Assembly: GCF_964340395.1 (NCBI RefSeq) | Contig: NC_135570.1 | Location: 13,156,322 to 13,220,321, forward strand | DNA length: 64,000 nt | Direction: 5' to 3' | Origin: Glandiceps talaboti | Lineage: Eukaryota > Hemichordata > Enteropneusta > Spengelidae | Part shown: in pieces, positions 12,256 to 64,000 of the stretch | How the letters are laid out: each line of letters starts with the position of its first letter | Numbering within the stretch: the first letter of the stretch is position 1 | The notes under the pieces: model-generated | The model's database searches: none | What the model saw: only the letters and a program-made list of their open reading frames with translations | What the model was told of the DNA's origin: nothing | Position numbers and translations under genes: made by a program

Positions 12256-12766
12256 ACTTTGTCCACTGGGGCTAAAAATCCATTCTATTACTATCACCCC
12301 ATCACATAATCTTATTCTTTGGTGACTTACCTGCAAAATATATAAGTGCAGATCCATAAATTGTATTAAACTTTCCAGCTATGGAATCAGCTATGAAACC
12401 ACCAAACACAGGTACAAAATAGGAAGTCCCAGTGAAGACATAGCTAATAACCACAGCTTGAGAACTGGATAATTTCAACACATTGGTACAGAACAAAACC
12501 AGATTGGCTCCGATACTGTAGTAAGTTAAACGTTCACACATCTCTACGCACAAAATACATACAATGACCCGTAGTCGGTCATACTGGCTTTTGAAGTTCT
12601 GTTTTTGTTCCACGGGCGTCTCGACCCCTTTCTCATCAATATCGCTATCATCTTTCCCAATCAATGGTGTCGTTTCATGCTTCGGGCTACTAACCAGAGA
12701 TGAGGAATCACTATTGTAGTCACCCATGCCATACAGGCTATCACCTCGACTCGGACTTGTTGCCAT
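4593..12766 (-). CDS. SLC15A4: SLC15A3/A4-type peptide/histidine transporter, 8 coding exons
   Basis: Predicted proton-coupled oligopeptide transporter (POT/PTR2 family, major facilitator fold) of the lysosomal SLC15A3/A4 branch, which exports histidine and small peptides or muropeptide-like ligands from endolysosomes. Coding exons in order: 12766-12331, 10047-9837, 9271-9102, 7873-7656, 7104-6918, 6577-6377, 5929-5798, 4855-4593. They total 1818 nt, giving 605 residues, and all junctions stay in frame. Visible marks: proton-coupling motif ExxER at residues 75-79 (CVEMCERLTYYS), the PTR2 segment GGFIADSIAGKF at about 122-133, GTGGIKSNVGPFGAQQ in exon 2, the FYWFINVGS signature at the exon 2/3 junction, and KIVPVF-like plus IPYWTIYMQ in exon 4. 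The N-terminus carries ETTPLI (31-36), a good [DE]xxxL[LI] endolysosomal sorting signal. Length is close to that of known SLC15A4 proteins. Whether it is closer to A3 or A4 needs a tree. Confidence 0.93.
4960..5530. repeat. Disrupted foldback element, second copy
   Basis: 4960-5105 matches the left arm of the complete foldback at 19252-19584 (ACACAGTCTGCAAC..., CATCATTTTTGTG, AAATAAAAGGT). After an (AATC)n microsatellite (5114-5166) and unrelated sequence, the central part (TATGAATAAAATAACATCAT, TATCACAGCA) reappears at about 5435-5500. It lies in the last intron of the SLC15-type gene. Confidence 0.6.
5114..5166. repeat. (AATC)n microsatellite
   Basis: About 13 perfect tetranucleotide units within the last intron of the SLC15-type gene. 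Confidence 0.95.
5798..5929 (-). CDS. SLC15A4: SLC15-type transporter exon 7
   Basis: Residues 475-519. Encodes GLEFAYSQSPPAMQGVVMG, the conserved POT segment before helix 11, and a glycine-rich helix (TTGLGSYLGSLL). Acceptor CACTGCAG, donor GTAAGAG, both phase 1. A decayed partial copy lies upstream at 6165-6290. Confidence 0.93.
5997..6164. mobile_element. hAT-like MITE, copy A
   Basis: 168 bp with termini CAGTGTGTCCTCTAAG and TTAGAAGGCACACTG (inverted repeats). It is flanked by GTAGAGAT (5989-5996) and GTAAAGAT (6165-6172), a 7/8 matching target duplication. It lies in intron 6 of the SLC15-type gene, between exon 7 and the decayed exon 7 copy. It has no coding capacity. Confidence 0.8.
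6165..6290 (-). pseudogene. Decayed partial copy of SLC15 exon 7 and its flank
   Basis: On the minus strand a CTGCAG acceptor is followed by a frame reading PSQSSFVMQGNVVTAI, comparable to YSQSPPAMQGVVMGMF in exon 7. The upstream flank (CCTGCAGT.GAGG/AAAAGAT and GGTCAGT) also matches the flank of the real exon. The copy ends at the MITE and has no donor, so it is probably dead. Confidence 0.55.
6377..6577 (-). CDS. SLC15A4: SLC15-type transporter exon 6
   Basis: Residues 408-475: a membrane helix (GFGMILATVSVILAAIVEI), a luminal loop with possible N-glycosylation sites (NSS), then VPQFTLIGASEIFTSITG, the conserved POT motif. Acceptor TTTTTGCAG, donor GTAGGTG. Confidence 0.93.
6918..7104 (-). 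CDS. SLC15A4: SLC15-type transporter exon 5
   Basis: Residues 346-408. Begins MQSVYFLQGERM, equivalent to the QTTYVLQ region after helix 7, then a helix (LFNIAIILVMIPLMDRVIYP). Acceptor TTACCAG phase 0, donor GTAAGG phase 1. Confidence 0.92.
7656..7873 (-). CDS. SLC15A4: SLC15-type transporter exon 4
   Basis: Residues 273-345: the large cytosolic loop, rich in charged residues and less conserved, then VEEVKSLGRIVPVFLTIIPY and WTIYMQ, typical of helix 7. Acceptor CATAACAG, donor GTATAG. Confidence 0.92.
8138..8490. repeat. Poly-G tract (8138-8158) and (CT)n tract (8465-8489)
   Basis: Simple repeats in the 1.2 kb intron between exons 3 and 4 of the SLC15-type gene. The rest of that intron shows nothing I can identify. 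Confidence 0.9.
9102..9271 (-). CDS. SLC15A4: SLC15-type transporter exon 3
   Basis: Residues 216-273. Starts within the FYWFINVGS signature of POT proteins and covers two membrane helices ending GRNSYINKPPEG. Acceptor TCTACAG, donor GTATGTT. The preceding intron is nearly filled by a 60-bp tandem array. Confidence 0.93.
9322..9796. repeat. 60-bp tandem repeat array, about eight units
   Basis: Units of exactly 60 bp share GGTTGAATGGTTAGAG and TGTAATCTGTACATTGCTGG. A higher-order two-unit pattern (GTCATGAGG versus GTCATGATG) is visible. The array fills nearly all of the 565-bp intron 2 of the SLC15-type gene and creates long spurious frames on both strands. The motif TGGTTGAGTGGTTAG resembles a tRNA A box and recurs inverted near 59655, so the unit may derive from a SINE. 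Confidence 0.95.
9837..10047 (-). CDS. SLC15A4: SLC15-type transporter exon 2
   Basis: Residues 146-216: ASLLPVVSIEFLEITGGEY, then a helix with LIAIGTGGIKSNVGPFGAQQ, a hallmark POT motif, ending at the split Trp codon of FFNW. Acceptor CCAAACAG, donor GTGAGA. Confidence 0.93.
10150..11195. repeat. Direct and inverted repeat cluster with TTGTACGTACAA palindrome
   Basis: The segment from about 10167 to 10365 recurs directly at about 10998-11190 (ATTGTACGTACAATAACAAA, AAGCCATGATAAAATTGTTT). It also appears inverted at about 10824-10919 (AAACAATTTTATCATGGCTT). The three copies sit in intron 1 of the SLC15-type gene. The inverted pair 10824-10919/11093-11190 can form a long stem, as in foldback elements. 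Confidence 0.75.
11680..11795. repeat. Short tandem repeat, AGCCATATTGGATTC units
   Basis: The motif AGCCATATTGGATTCTAAAA recurs four to five times with units near 24 bp. It lies in intron 1 of the SLC15-type gene. Confidence 0.85.
12223..12254. repeat. Poly-C homopolymer
   Basis: About 32 consecutive C, roughly 75 bases from exon 1 of the SLC15-type gene on its intronic side. Read on the minus strand it is poly-G. Confidence 0.95.
12331..12766 (-). CDS. SLC15A4: SLC15-type transporter exon 1 with start codon
   Basis: Residues 1-146. The start ATG (12766-12764) is the first in this frame and is followed by a polar, acidic cytosolic tail of about 60 residues. The tail holds the dileucine-type signal ETTPLI. 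Membrane segments begin near residue 66, with the ExxER motif at 75-79. Donor GTAAGT. Confidence 0.93.
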
Positions 12767-12832
12767 GGTAACTAATATCTATGCACACTGGAGAGTGGGT
12801 AGTTATTCAGCTGGCATGATTCTTTAGTGTCA
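12767..12832 (-). other. SLC15A4: 5' UTR part of the SLC15-type gene with possible upstream splice acceptor
   Basis: On the minus strand TTTTCATTTCAG ends at 12833, 66 bases before the ATG. This suggests that a noncoding first exon lies further upstream, between here and about 16.4 kb. That exon is not identified. Confidence 0.4.
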
Positions 12833-13064
12833 CTGAAATGAAAATTCAATAATTTTGGTTTATATAATACATATGTAAATGTATATACATACATAATAAT
12901 TTGATGTTGCTATTTATATAAACACCATTTTACTTGCTGGGTGTGACCTCAGATCAACAAGCAAGGGTTCTGAGGTATAATTGAGTGCCTGGTTTGAAAA
13001 CAAATTGATTTCTTACCCTCAACTATTATAACCTATGTCATAGCAATCTGTTGTATCATTATGG

Positions 13065-13438
13065 TAAGGCCTAGAAAAAAAAATTGTTGGTTCCGGTTAC
13101 CCAACCCCACCTAGATGTTCACTGCCGACCCTAAACATTTGTTTACATATTCGAGAAAAAAATAATAAAATCATGAAAATTGTGAAGTGTCACCAGAAAT
13201 AGTGGATGCGGAAACTGACATCAACTAAAAAAGACAATATAAAACTGTTCTTCCAATCTGTAATGGCTGTACATCTGATAAGAAGAAATAAACAACACAA
13301 AGACCATTTGGAAAACAATGGAAAAACCTGAACTAGACACTCACACATGAAATAATAATGTAATAAAATAAAATAAAAAATCTACCTACCCCACCTATTC
13401 TAAAATTGAGGAACCACACATTTTTTTATTAGCCCTTA
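13065..13438 (-). mobile_element. MITE of about 370 bp, left copy
   Basis: Begins TAAGGCCTAGAAAAAA and ends TTTTTTATTAGCCCTTA, so its ends are inverted repeats. The body (CTGTTCTTCCAATCTGTAAT, CTACCCCACCTATTCTAAAA on one strand or the other) matches 14796-15165 in opposite orientation. It lies in the spacer between the two divergent genes and shows no coding frame. Confidence 0.7.
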
Positions 13439-13979
13439 CAGCTGTAGTTTTACCTACTTACCATATTGAACAGTAAACGAGTTACTTGTAAATCTCTCCC
13501 ATATCTATGGTATATCCACTCACTCAATAACTATATATATGGGTTATATATACATGTACATTTCATATTTGTAGACTGGTAAAACTATAATACTACTTGT
13601 TGACAGCAGGGAAGTGTGGGTTATACTTCCATGCTTACAGGAACAATCTATCTCACCCTCAAGGACATGTTACTTTGGGTATGTAAACTGCACTGAGATA
13701 TACATGATGAGTTAGGTGATAATAGTTGGATCTACTACAATAGCAGGCCTATACTATCCAGAGCACTAATTATTTTTCTTTGTTTTGAAGTCATCATGAA
13801 TCTTTTGTTATGTGCATAATGAATTGACTTTTTCAGAAATCTATTATTTTGTCAACACAATAGATAAAAGTGTCCAGAAAACATTGTCCAGTCAATCTTC
13901 ATGTTATAGTGTTATACATAGTTGTATATACCATGGAAGTATATGTGGGTTATACATGTACTTCCATGTATATACTGTT

Positions 13980-14535
13980 TGGGCTACAAAACATAGACCC
14001 TGTTAAAGGGCCATGTTTCAATTCCTGGTCACTGCATTAGTATTGTCTTAATTTGACCAAACTTTTTTCTAAACCTCTGCCAAACAAGTGGTTTTCGACC
14101 TAGTCATAATGTGAAGTGGGACTTAAGTGAACAGTGCCCTCTAGTGACAGATTCATGTAGTTACATATAGTCTATGGCACCACTGATTTGAATTTGAACC
14201 TGAGATTGAATTGTGAACCTTTTAAAACACACGTCGGATTAGGACTAATTTTTAATGTGAAAACAACTATCAAGCCAAACTAGTGAAAAATGTGGTCCTG
14301 AACAACAAACCAATCCACTATAACACTAAGGTGAGAACCTGGACTTGAGTCATGGGACTGACTTTATGTCAAGTTTTAAAGGCCAATGATTCAATCCCAG
14401 GTTCTAACATTAATGTTGTTTCATCAGTGGAGCCATAGTGATTACATACATAGAACCATTCCTTTGTTCTGGCCAACCTTAAATAGCTCTGCCAGACAGT
14501 TGTATATCACACCTAAATTTTCATCCTGTTCCAAA
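13980..14535 (+). repeat. Diverged SINE-like repeats
   Basis: Two related stretches (about 13985-14110 and 14340-14530) contain a B-box-like GATTCAATCCCAG or GTTTCAATTCCTG, followed by a similar tail with CTCTGCCA. A third relative lies at 21850-22010 (GGTTTCAATCCCAG, CTCTGCAA). They look like old SINE copies. Homology is weak. Confidence 0.35.
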
Positions 14536-14795
14536 CTTGACCTCTCATGTTTGTTGTTCTATGATGTGACATGCCAAACCATAGACCTTTGTGTAGGGTC
14601 TATGGCCAAGCCCAGTCAGTTCACAGACAAGGTAGGTCTCAGCATAGACAAGGAAAAGATCTGTTCCTTGTCTGTGATCTCTGCAAAAATGAATCATGGG
14701 CTAGATCAATTTTGTTGAAATCATCCTTGTTAGTAAACAGACTACATTACATTTGGATATCATTAGAAGGCACACTGATTACGAACATGTCTGTT

Positions 14796-15165
14796 TAGCC
14801 TTAAAAAAAATATTGTGTGGTTCTGATTATACCCAATTTTAGAATAGGTGGGGTGGGTAGATTTTAGATTTAAAAAAAAAAAATTTTTCCATGTGTGAAT
14901 GTCTACTTGAGGTTGTAATGTTTTCTGTTGTTTTCCATATGGACTGTGCTATTGGTTTCTTCCCATCAGATGTACAGCTATTACAGATTGGAAGAACAGT
15001 TTTATATTGTCTTTTTAAAGTTGATGTTCATGTCAGTTTCCGCGTCCACTATTTCTCACAAGATTTCACAATTTTATTTTATTTTTTCTCAAATATGCAA
15101 GAAAAAAAAGTTTAGGGTTGGCGGGCTTGGGTAACCAAACCAACCATTTTTTTCTTTAGGCCTTA
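14796..15165 (+). mobile_element. MITE of about 370 bp, right copy
   Basis: Same family as 13065-13438 but inverted. Starts TAGCCTTAAAAAAAA and ends TTTCTTTAGGCCTTA. Shared internal blocks include AATTTTAGAATAGGTGGGG and ATTGGAAGAACAGTTTTATA. The two copies form a widely spaced inverted pair. Confidence 0.7.
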
Positions 15166-16279
15166 TCTGTATTCTGGGGTTGCTCATTGGCCATTGGTCA
15201 AATAATGACAACGAACAACAGATAAGTCACTGACCTTGACTCCAAAATGCTAAAAAAAAACAACAACCAATCATACCATTTGGGAATTTAAAGTGTTCTA
15301 TGGACCTTATGTACACTACCACTTTTTATGATGAGGAAATGTAGAATTTGACATGTTTCTTGATGTAAAACAGTGAAAATAAGAAAAGTATATGAAAGAC
15401 TAGATTTTAAAATATTTATGTATAATACACTGTAGATTTCTGTGATCTAATTCTACATGTATACATGTAAAGCAAATGCTAATTAAATATTCAAAAAATT
15501 AAATTGAATGTAATTTGTAAAAAAAAAAAAAAAAAAAATGTTTCGATATAGAGTATTCCATACATAAACATGTCTGAAATACTTTAATCTGTACTTTCAT
15601 TGCATTACGATTACTATTGCATAATTAGTGTTCTTGCATGTATGGTCTTTTAAGAGTGACACAGCTGTGATTTCAGAATGTTCTATTGTCCATAAATACC
15701 ATATAATCACACCTTACAGTTAGTTACATATCAACATACAACGAGTCTAGACTCGTCGACATTATTACATTAGAACCGGACGCACTGAAACGTTGAAATT
15801 ATTCTGCACTGTCGATTGTTCCGATTTAGCCCCAATCATTGTCAACTGGAAATTTTAACTGGTCTTAAAGACATGGTTAATCACATGACCACATTCCCTC
15901 TATCACGGGACTGTGGTTGTATGATTTCTTGAGAAGTAACGTCTTCAACTGACCTGTGTCACTTTGTTTTTACCGTGGTCTCGTTTGGCACCTTGACCTA
16001 CAGCAGAACTACAACTTTGGTAATGCGGGAATGATCTTCATTCATTTTCCATTCATATCTGCCCACGTATGTGTGCCAAACACAAACTGATCCCTAACAG
16101 TCGACATACAACAAACCCAATCAGCTCAGGTCACGAGTTGATTTCTCTCGGTATCATGAATGTCACCTGATGTGCCTGTTGAAGTTCAATGACCTATTTA
16201 TGTCACACGTTGGATGCTACAAAAGTGATTAAAATTCAGATACATAATACATAGGCCTTACTACAATGTACTAGAATAA

Positions 16280-16815
16280 TATATTTATTACGTAAGAGGC
16301 GCTTCCCGCGCACTTGTAAGCAAGAAGGGCGGTACCATCACGCTCGATTTATGCGTCTATGTAACATCGATGAAATTCTTGATATGAAAGGTGGTTGCTG
16401 ATTGGGTAAACGGACATATAACTACTTTACTTTTTGACCACATTTTGTTAGATTTATTTAACTGTTCACTTGTAAAACTTTTCTGAGAATACGAGACACA
16501 CCACCCAAATTAATGTGATTATAGAAAGGCTCTCCAATCCACAGATACAGTATATTGTTGAAGGTCGTTGAGAAAAGGGGCTCGTCCTTCTCTACCCAAT
16601 GAGCACGTTCTTTATGATTCTAGCAAAGGTCACACTGCGCAAGCGTTATTTGAGGGTCATGACATCACAGCTCGGTGTGGAATCGCACATACGCGGCTTA
16701 CGAAAGTGTAAGTACATGTTTCAAGTTATCGCCAATATAACGTCTAAATTGATCTTATTTTCACGTTCAGTATCAATATCATGTGTTGTAATTTAAAATT
16801 TGTTTGATTTTGCAG
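16280..16815 (+). promoter_or_regulatory. OGDH: OGDH promoter region and possible noncoding first exon
   Basis: CpG-rich compared with its surroundings. It contains an inverted CCAAT box (GATTGGG, about 16397), an AGCAAAGGTCA nuclear-receptor half-site (about 16623) and CTGCGCAAGCG (16635-16645), close to the NRF-1 consensus that often drives mitochondrial genes. A donor (GTAAGT at 16708) and an acceptor (GATTTTGCAG ending 16815) would give a short 5' UTR intron. No transcript evidence is available. Confidence 0.4.
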
Positions 16816-17151
16816 GCTTATAGCAAGAATCTACGCAAATTGACGTGTGATATATGTGCTACAGTGAGCACTGTGCTATCTGTGGCGGAATTTTGATGAT
16901 CGCACCGTACCCATCGAAGCTCGCGCTTAGAAGTTCTTTACTGGAACGTAACTGTCCATCTCTAATATTTGTTTAAAGGGGATAGGAAGAACAAACACCG
17001 ATTGGATTTCAGCAAATCTAACGTTATCTCAAGAAGTGCTACAGGCATCCCGACACCAGAAAATCTGAAGTTACTTGTGTGTGTGTTACAAGAAATAGAC
17101 CAGGTTGTGTTTCTGTTTGGCTTTGAGGAAGCCTTGGACTAGATACACAAA

Positions 17152-60511
<43,360 letters not shown>

Positions 60512-62665
60512 AGAGTTCCGAGAGAAGTTGGAAAACTTAAAAAAAAAAAAAAAGTGAAAGATTTTTCTATCCCTTTCTTGTCATCTTCAATATTTGAACT
60601 GTATATGGATCTGCATGATTATCAAGTGTGGGAAATCATTTGAGTGTACAACTACAAAGATTAACTATGAAAAAAAAAAGTTTCAGTTGACACCTTTCTG
60701 AATTCTTTTCATTGAAAGTGCCTTTTGATGTATTTTTATGACAAATCTGTGTACCCAAAGTTATTCCCTTGTTTGCTACAGTAGTGTGGTATTAGTACCC
60801 ATAGGCGTTAGCATCAAGATTCTCCCCGTAGTCGGGTGCCCAGTACTCGTTAAATAAACAAGTAAATAAATAAAACCCAGTTCTTAATAGTTTCCTACAG
60901 TTCATTCATTCACAAATTATGTGCTTAACTTTGGCCTGCAATGGACATCTTTCTATGTTAATTAGTTCATGCTCATGCATATTCATAACTGACCAGCCCA
61001 TGTTTGAGCCCTGGGGAGAACCCTATAGCTTTATCAGTTAGGAAGATTTGCAGGGGATGTATACATCCATACAGTGGTGTTCTCTTTAGAGCAGAAGAAA
61101 TTAATTTCATGGTGCAGAGAAATTTTGCCTTCAAATATAAATGGTCTTCCAACTCTTCATTTGTGTGATGTGTGCCGTAACCAAGAACCTATTTCACTTA
61201 CCGTGTACTAACTTTCTATATCAAATTCAGTTGTTCCTGAAAAGCTTGCTTCAAAGCACTTGCAGAGGATCGAGTTTCGAGAATTGTGCTTTAGAAATGG
61301 AAATTGTATGCCGTGGGTTTTTTTTTTTGCAACATGTGATAATATAGCAGAATTCATGAATGTTTAAAACTACTTGATCATTACAACTTCACATTCTAGT
61401 ATTTGTGAACAATTGAAAAGGCCTATGGCATGCACTACATTGCATGAGTTGTAGAAGAAATTTTTTTTTCCTCTGTTGTTTTCGTCAAGTACTTTATTCT
61501 GCAGGAGAAACTGGAATCCCCAGAACAGGTGAATTGACTTTTTTTTCCAAAAAAAGAGGGACATCATTTTGACTGTAGCATTAGTCATACATTACTTAAC
61601 ATTTGGGCACAGCATGCCATACAGTTGCAAATAATTCATGATAGATTATTATTATTAGTTCAGATTAATTTGCCCCAAAGAAATCAAATACACAAAAAAA
61701 AACGTAGTCTTTATGGTACGCCATGTTGGGGCGCCCTCACACATCGGTCAACCCTTGGGTGGAGCGACACAGCGTATCTTAGTCTACAAAAATATACCAC
61801 TTTGGATATAAAAAACAAAGTAACACAATAGATTCTACCACCGAGGGACCTTCTACTCTGTGTTAGTTGGTACCCATAATGTGGAATGCTTGTCAAATTT
61901 TATTTACAGTAATTTGCAGGGTGAAAATGTACAAACTGCTGCAAAGAACACTTGTATTTTAGTGAATAGTATAATTACAAAACCCTAATCCTGCTACAGG
62001 TGTTACCTTTTACATGAAGTTGACCTGGAGAGGGTGTTAATCAAAAGTGCTTGTAGAGATACTACCGTGACAGTATAGAGACCCCCAGCTGAGATAGGAT
62101 TAGCGACTATTTGGTGTAGAAATGATCAATTTTCACAAGAAATCAAAAAAGTAAATTCTACATGCAGATGTTTTGATGCAAGGAGCATTTGAAATATGGA
62201 AAATCGACTGCTTTCATATTTCTTGTACAGAGTCTGCTATGAAAGGATGCAATCATAAAACAAAGGGCAGTCTGTTTAACTAACCAAATAGAGCATCTTC
62301 CTTCAACAAAGTGACTGGCATCTTGATTGGCTAGCATTTGGAGGGATTGTTTTCCATCTAACTTGTATATGGAGTGAAATGTACAAAAAGACGATATTGA
62401 TCATTTTTTGTAAATTATTCTTGACAAATTGCTGTTGTTCAGTCTCTTCTTTATTTCCATTAATTAGTTTAAATGTTTTCAGTTTGTCGAGCCGATTGCC
62501 AAAAAGTACGTTTGTATTTTGTAATGTATTATAATGTGTGGTGCAAACAAAACTTGTCTCGTTGAGAGCATAGTGTACAGCTGGCTATTAGCTGTTATAT
62601 GAATAATTGAAATGTCAATCCTTCGAGTGGAGACACGTTTTATGAAATAAAACAATGTTCAAAAG
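60512..62665 (+). other. OGDH: Probable OGDH 3' UTR
   Basis: No further coding exon is seen. Poly-A-like tracts occur near 60539 and 60670. AATAAA clusters at 60852-60875 could end a short form, and the signal at 62646 a long form of about 2.1 kb. The UTR also holds a GGGGCGCCCTCACACA block (about 61727) shared with 3415-3468. Confidence 0.5.
62646..62651 (+). terminator. OGDH: OGDH poly(A) signal
   Basis: AATAAA followed about 20-30 bases later by the GU-rich GTGTTGTGTTTATG, a good cleavage and polyadenylation arrangement. Confidence 0.6.
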
Positions 62666-63248
62666 TAAAGATGTGTTGTGTTTATGATTTGTTATATATT
62701 TAGACATGTAAAGAGTGAGCCCAGCTATTTTTCTTGGTGGTCCTCTAATCTATACATTTGTCATATACACTTTAGCCTTACGTACATAGCGATCTCTGAT
62801 TTCGATGTCTCACTAACCATTTGTATTGCTAGCAACAGCAATGTTTTTAGAAAATTATGCTCAAACCAATTGGTTGCAAAAAAAGTACCGAAATTGATTG
62901 GTCACAATGTGGAGTGATAACGTATGTCAGCTTTAACGTATGTCCAAATGAAGTCAATATGTAAATGTTCCTTCACTGAGATGAGCACTAGAGCGACACA
63001 ATTTGCATATAGTGAATATTATGTAAATATCTACAAACAGGCAATGCATGCTGGTAAGTACCATTTGGGGGGCATGGCTAAATTAATCGTTTTGCCATCA
63101 CTAGCATGCATTGCAAGCATCTAGTAAGATCAGTAAATCAAAATGACACAACGCAATGTAAACAGGCTATACACACTTCAGATTTGCAGGAATGTGTTTT
63201 GAATGTGAATTACCACAAATGACAACAAAATAAGAGGATAAATAAAAG

Positions 63249-63254
63249 TTTATT
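63249..63254 (-). terminator. Poly(A) signal of the convergent unknown gene
   Basis: AATAAA on the minus strand (TTTATT on plus), followed on that strand by U-rich sequence (CTTTTATTTATCC). It lies about 375 bases past the stop codon of the right-edge gene. Confidence 0.5.
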
Positions 63255-63628
63255 TACAACTTACAAGTAAACACTTCAAAAGAAACAGTATTTACAGGAA
63301 GATTGTGAAAAATAGTAATCAACATCAAAGTTTTCATGCCACATAAGTACAGTAATTGACCAATTGTAGTGTTTCTGTCATAATCTTTACCCTACTGAAG
63401 TGACAAAAATAAATCCTGCACTTTCAAAAGGCTCTCACTCTGAAGATATTTATCACCTTTCTCATCCACACCATCTAATATATAAAACTTTTTTTGACTT
63501 TTGGATCACGCCATGATCCACTTTTTCATATCTGATGGCTTCAGTCCATATATATATTTCCTCAAATGTTTGGGATAATTTCTGTGTCCCAGTTACAGAC
63601 TAAACGATATTCAATATTTATATAAATA

Positions 63629-63693
63629 TTAATATGCCTTCTGAACAGCCTCTAATGCTTCATGGCAGAGTTTGTCAAGCTGTCCATCACCAC
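63629..63693 (-). CDS. Last coding exon of an unknown gene
   Basis: The minus-strand acceptor CTCCTCAG is followed by a frame reading GDGQLDKLCHEALEAVQKAY and a TAA stop (63631-63629). It joins in phase 1 to the segment at 63981-64000. The sequence looks like the amphipathic C-terminal helix of a soluble protein. I do not recognise the family and give no function. The gene is convergent with OGDH. Confidence 0.65.
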
Positions 63694-63980
63694 CTGAGGA
63701 GAGAAAAGTTCAGATTAGTAACTTTCTTTCTTTCTTGTTTATTTCTTTCGTCTTTTCTTATTGTCACATTTTAAATTTTGGTAGGAGCTTTTTAAGACAC
63801 AAAAATTGCATAAATCGTTTTTAAAAGCCAGCAAACAGACAGTTTGACAAAGTCTGTCGACCCGAACAGGTGAAACGTTGCTCAGAAGCAACAAGAACCT
63901 TTGGTCGTGGGACAAGAACGTATTAATATCATTTTTAAATGTTTCTAAATCTGAAAAAATGGAAACAATCTTGCACTTAC

Positions 63981-64000
63981 CATAATCTAGATCTCGTTGG
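63981..64000 (-). CDS. Penultimate coding exon of the unknown gene (partial)
   Basis: Twenty bases at the window edge encode QRDLDYG up to a consensus donor GTAAGTG on the minus strand. The phase agrees with the last exon, giving DYGGDGQLDKLC across the junction. The rest lies outside the window. Confidence 0.6.

Overview
The window is nuclear DNA from an animal. It is AT-rich, and its genes are split by introns with standard GT..AG borders. Microsatellites, homopolymers, foldback repeats, MITE-like elements and a LINE fragment fill the introns and spacers. The encoded proteins look like those of a non-vertebrate bilaterian (for example a hemichordate, cephalochordate or lophotrochozoan). I cannot name the phylum from the sequence alone.

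Two genes can be assembled exon by exon with every junction in frame. On the minus strand, 12766 down to 4593, lies an eight-exon proton-coupled oligopeptide transporter of the SLC15A3/A4 type (605 residues), with the ExxER motif and an N-terminal acidic dileucine lysosomal signal. On the plus strand, 17152 to 60511, lies an 18-exon gene for mitochondrial 2-oxoglutarate dehydrogenase E1 (OGDH, 1001 residues). Its first intron is about 20.5 kb and its third about 10.9 kb. The two genes are transcribed divergently from a roughly 4 kb spacer. A third gene enters from the right edge on the minus strand. Only its last two coding segments (63981-64000 and 63629-63693) and a likely poly(A) signal are visible, and I do not recognise it. 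It converges on the OGDH 3' end.

Layout: 1-4592, spacer with a CpG-rich promoter-like patch, a tRNA-derived SINE and simple repeats; 4593-12832, SLC15-type transporter; 12833-16600, spacer with an inverted pair of about 370 bp MITEs; 16600-17151, OGDH promoter and 5' UTR; 17152-60511, OGDH; 60512 to about 62665, OGDH 3' UTR; then a short spacer and the convergent unknown gene.

The biology is mainly ordinary metabolism: a TCA-cycle dehydrogenase next to a lysosomal peptide/histidine transporter, with no sign that they work together. The most interesting signals are: a candidate 33-nt in-frame microexon in OGDH intron 3, in the segment where mammalian OGDH is alternatively spliced; a six-copy tandem array that repeatedly duplicates the 3' end and splice donor of OGDH exon 11; partial copies of OGDH exon 12 and SLC15 exon 7 in the adjacent introns; a family of about 165 bp hAT-like MITEs with 8-bp target duplications; several foldback families; a cluster of CTCF-like motifs inside a tandem repeat; and a CpG-rich, promoter-like island deep in OGDH intron 1. 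I found no prokaryotic-type system and no CRISPR array.
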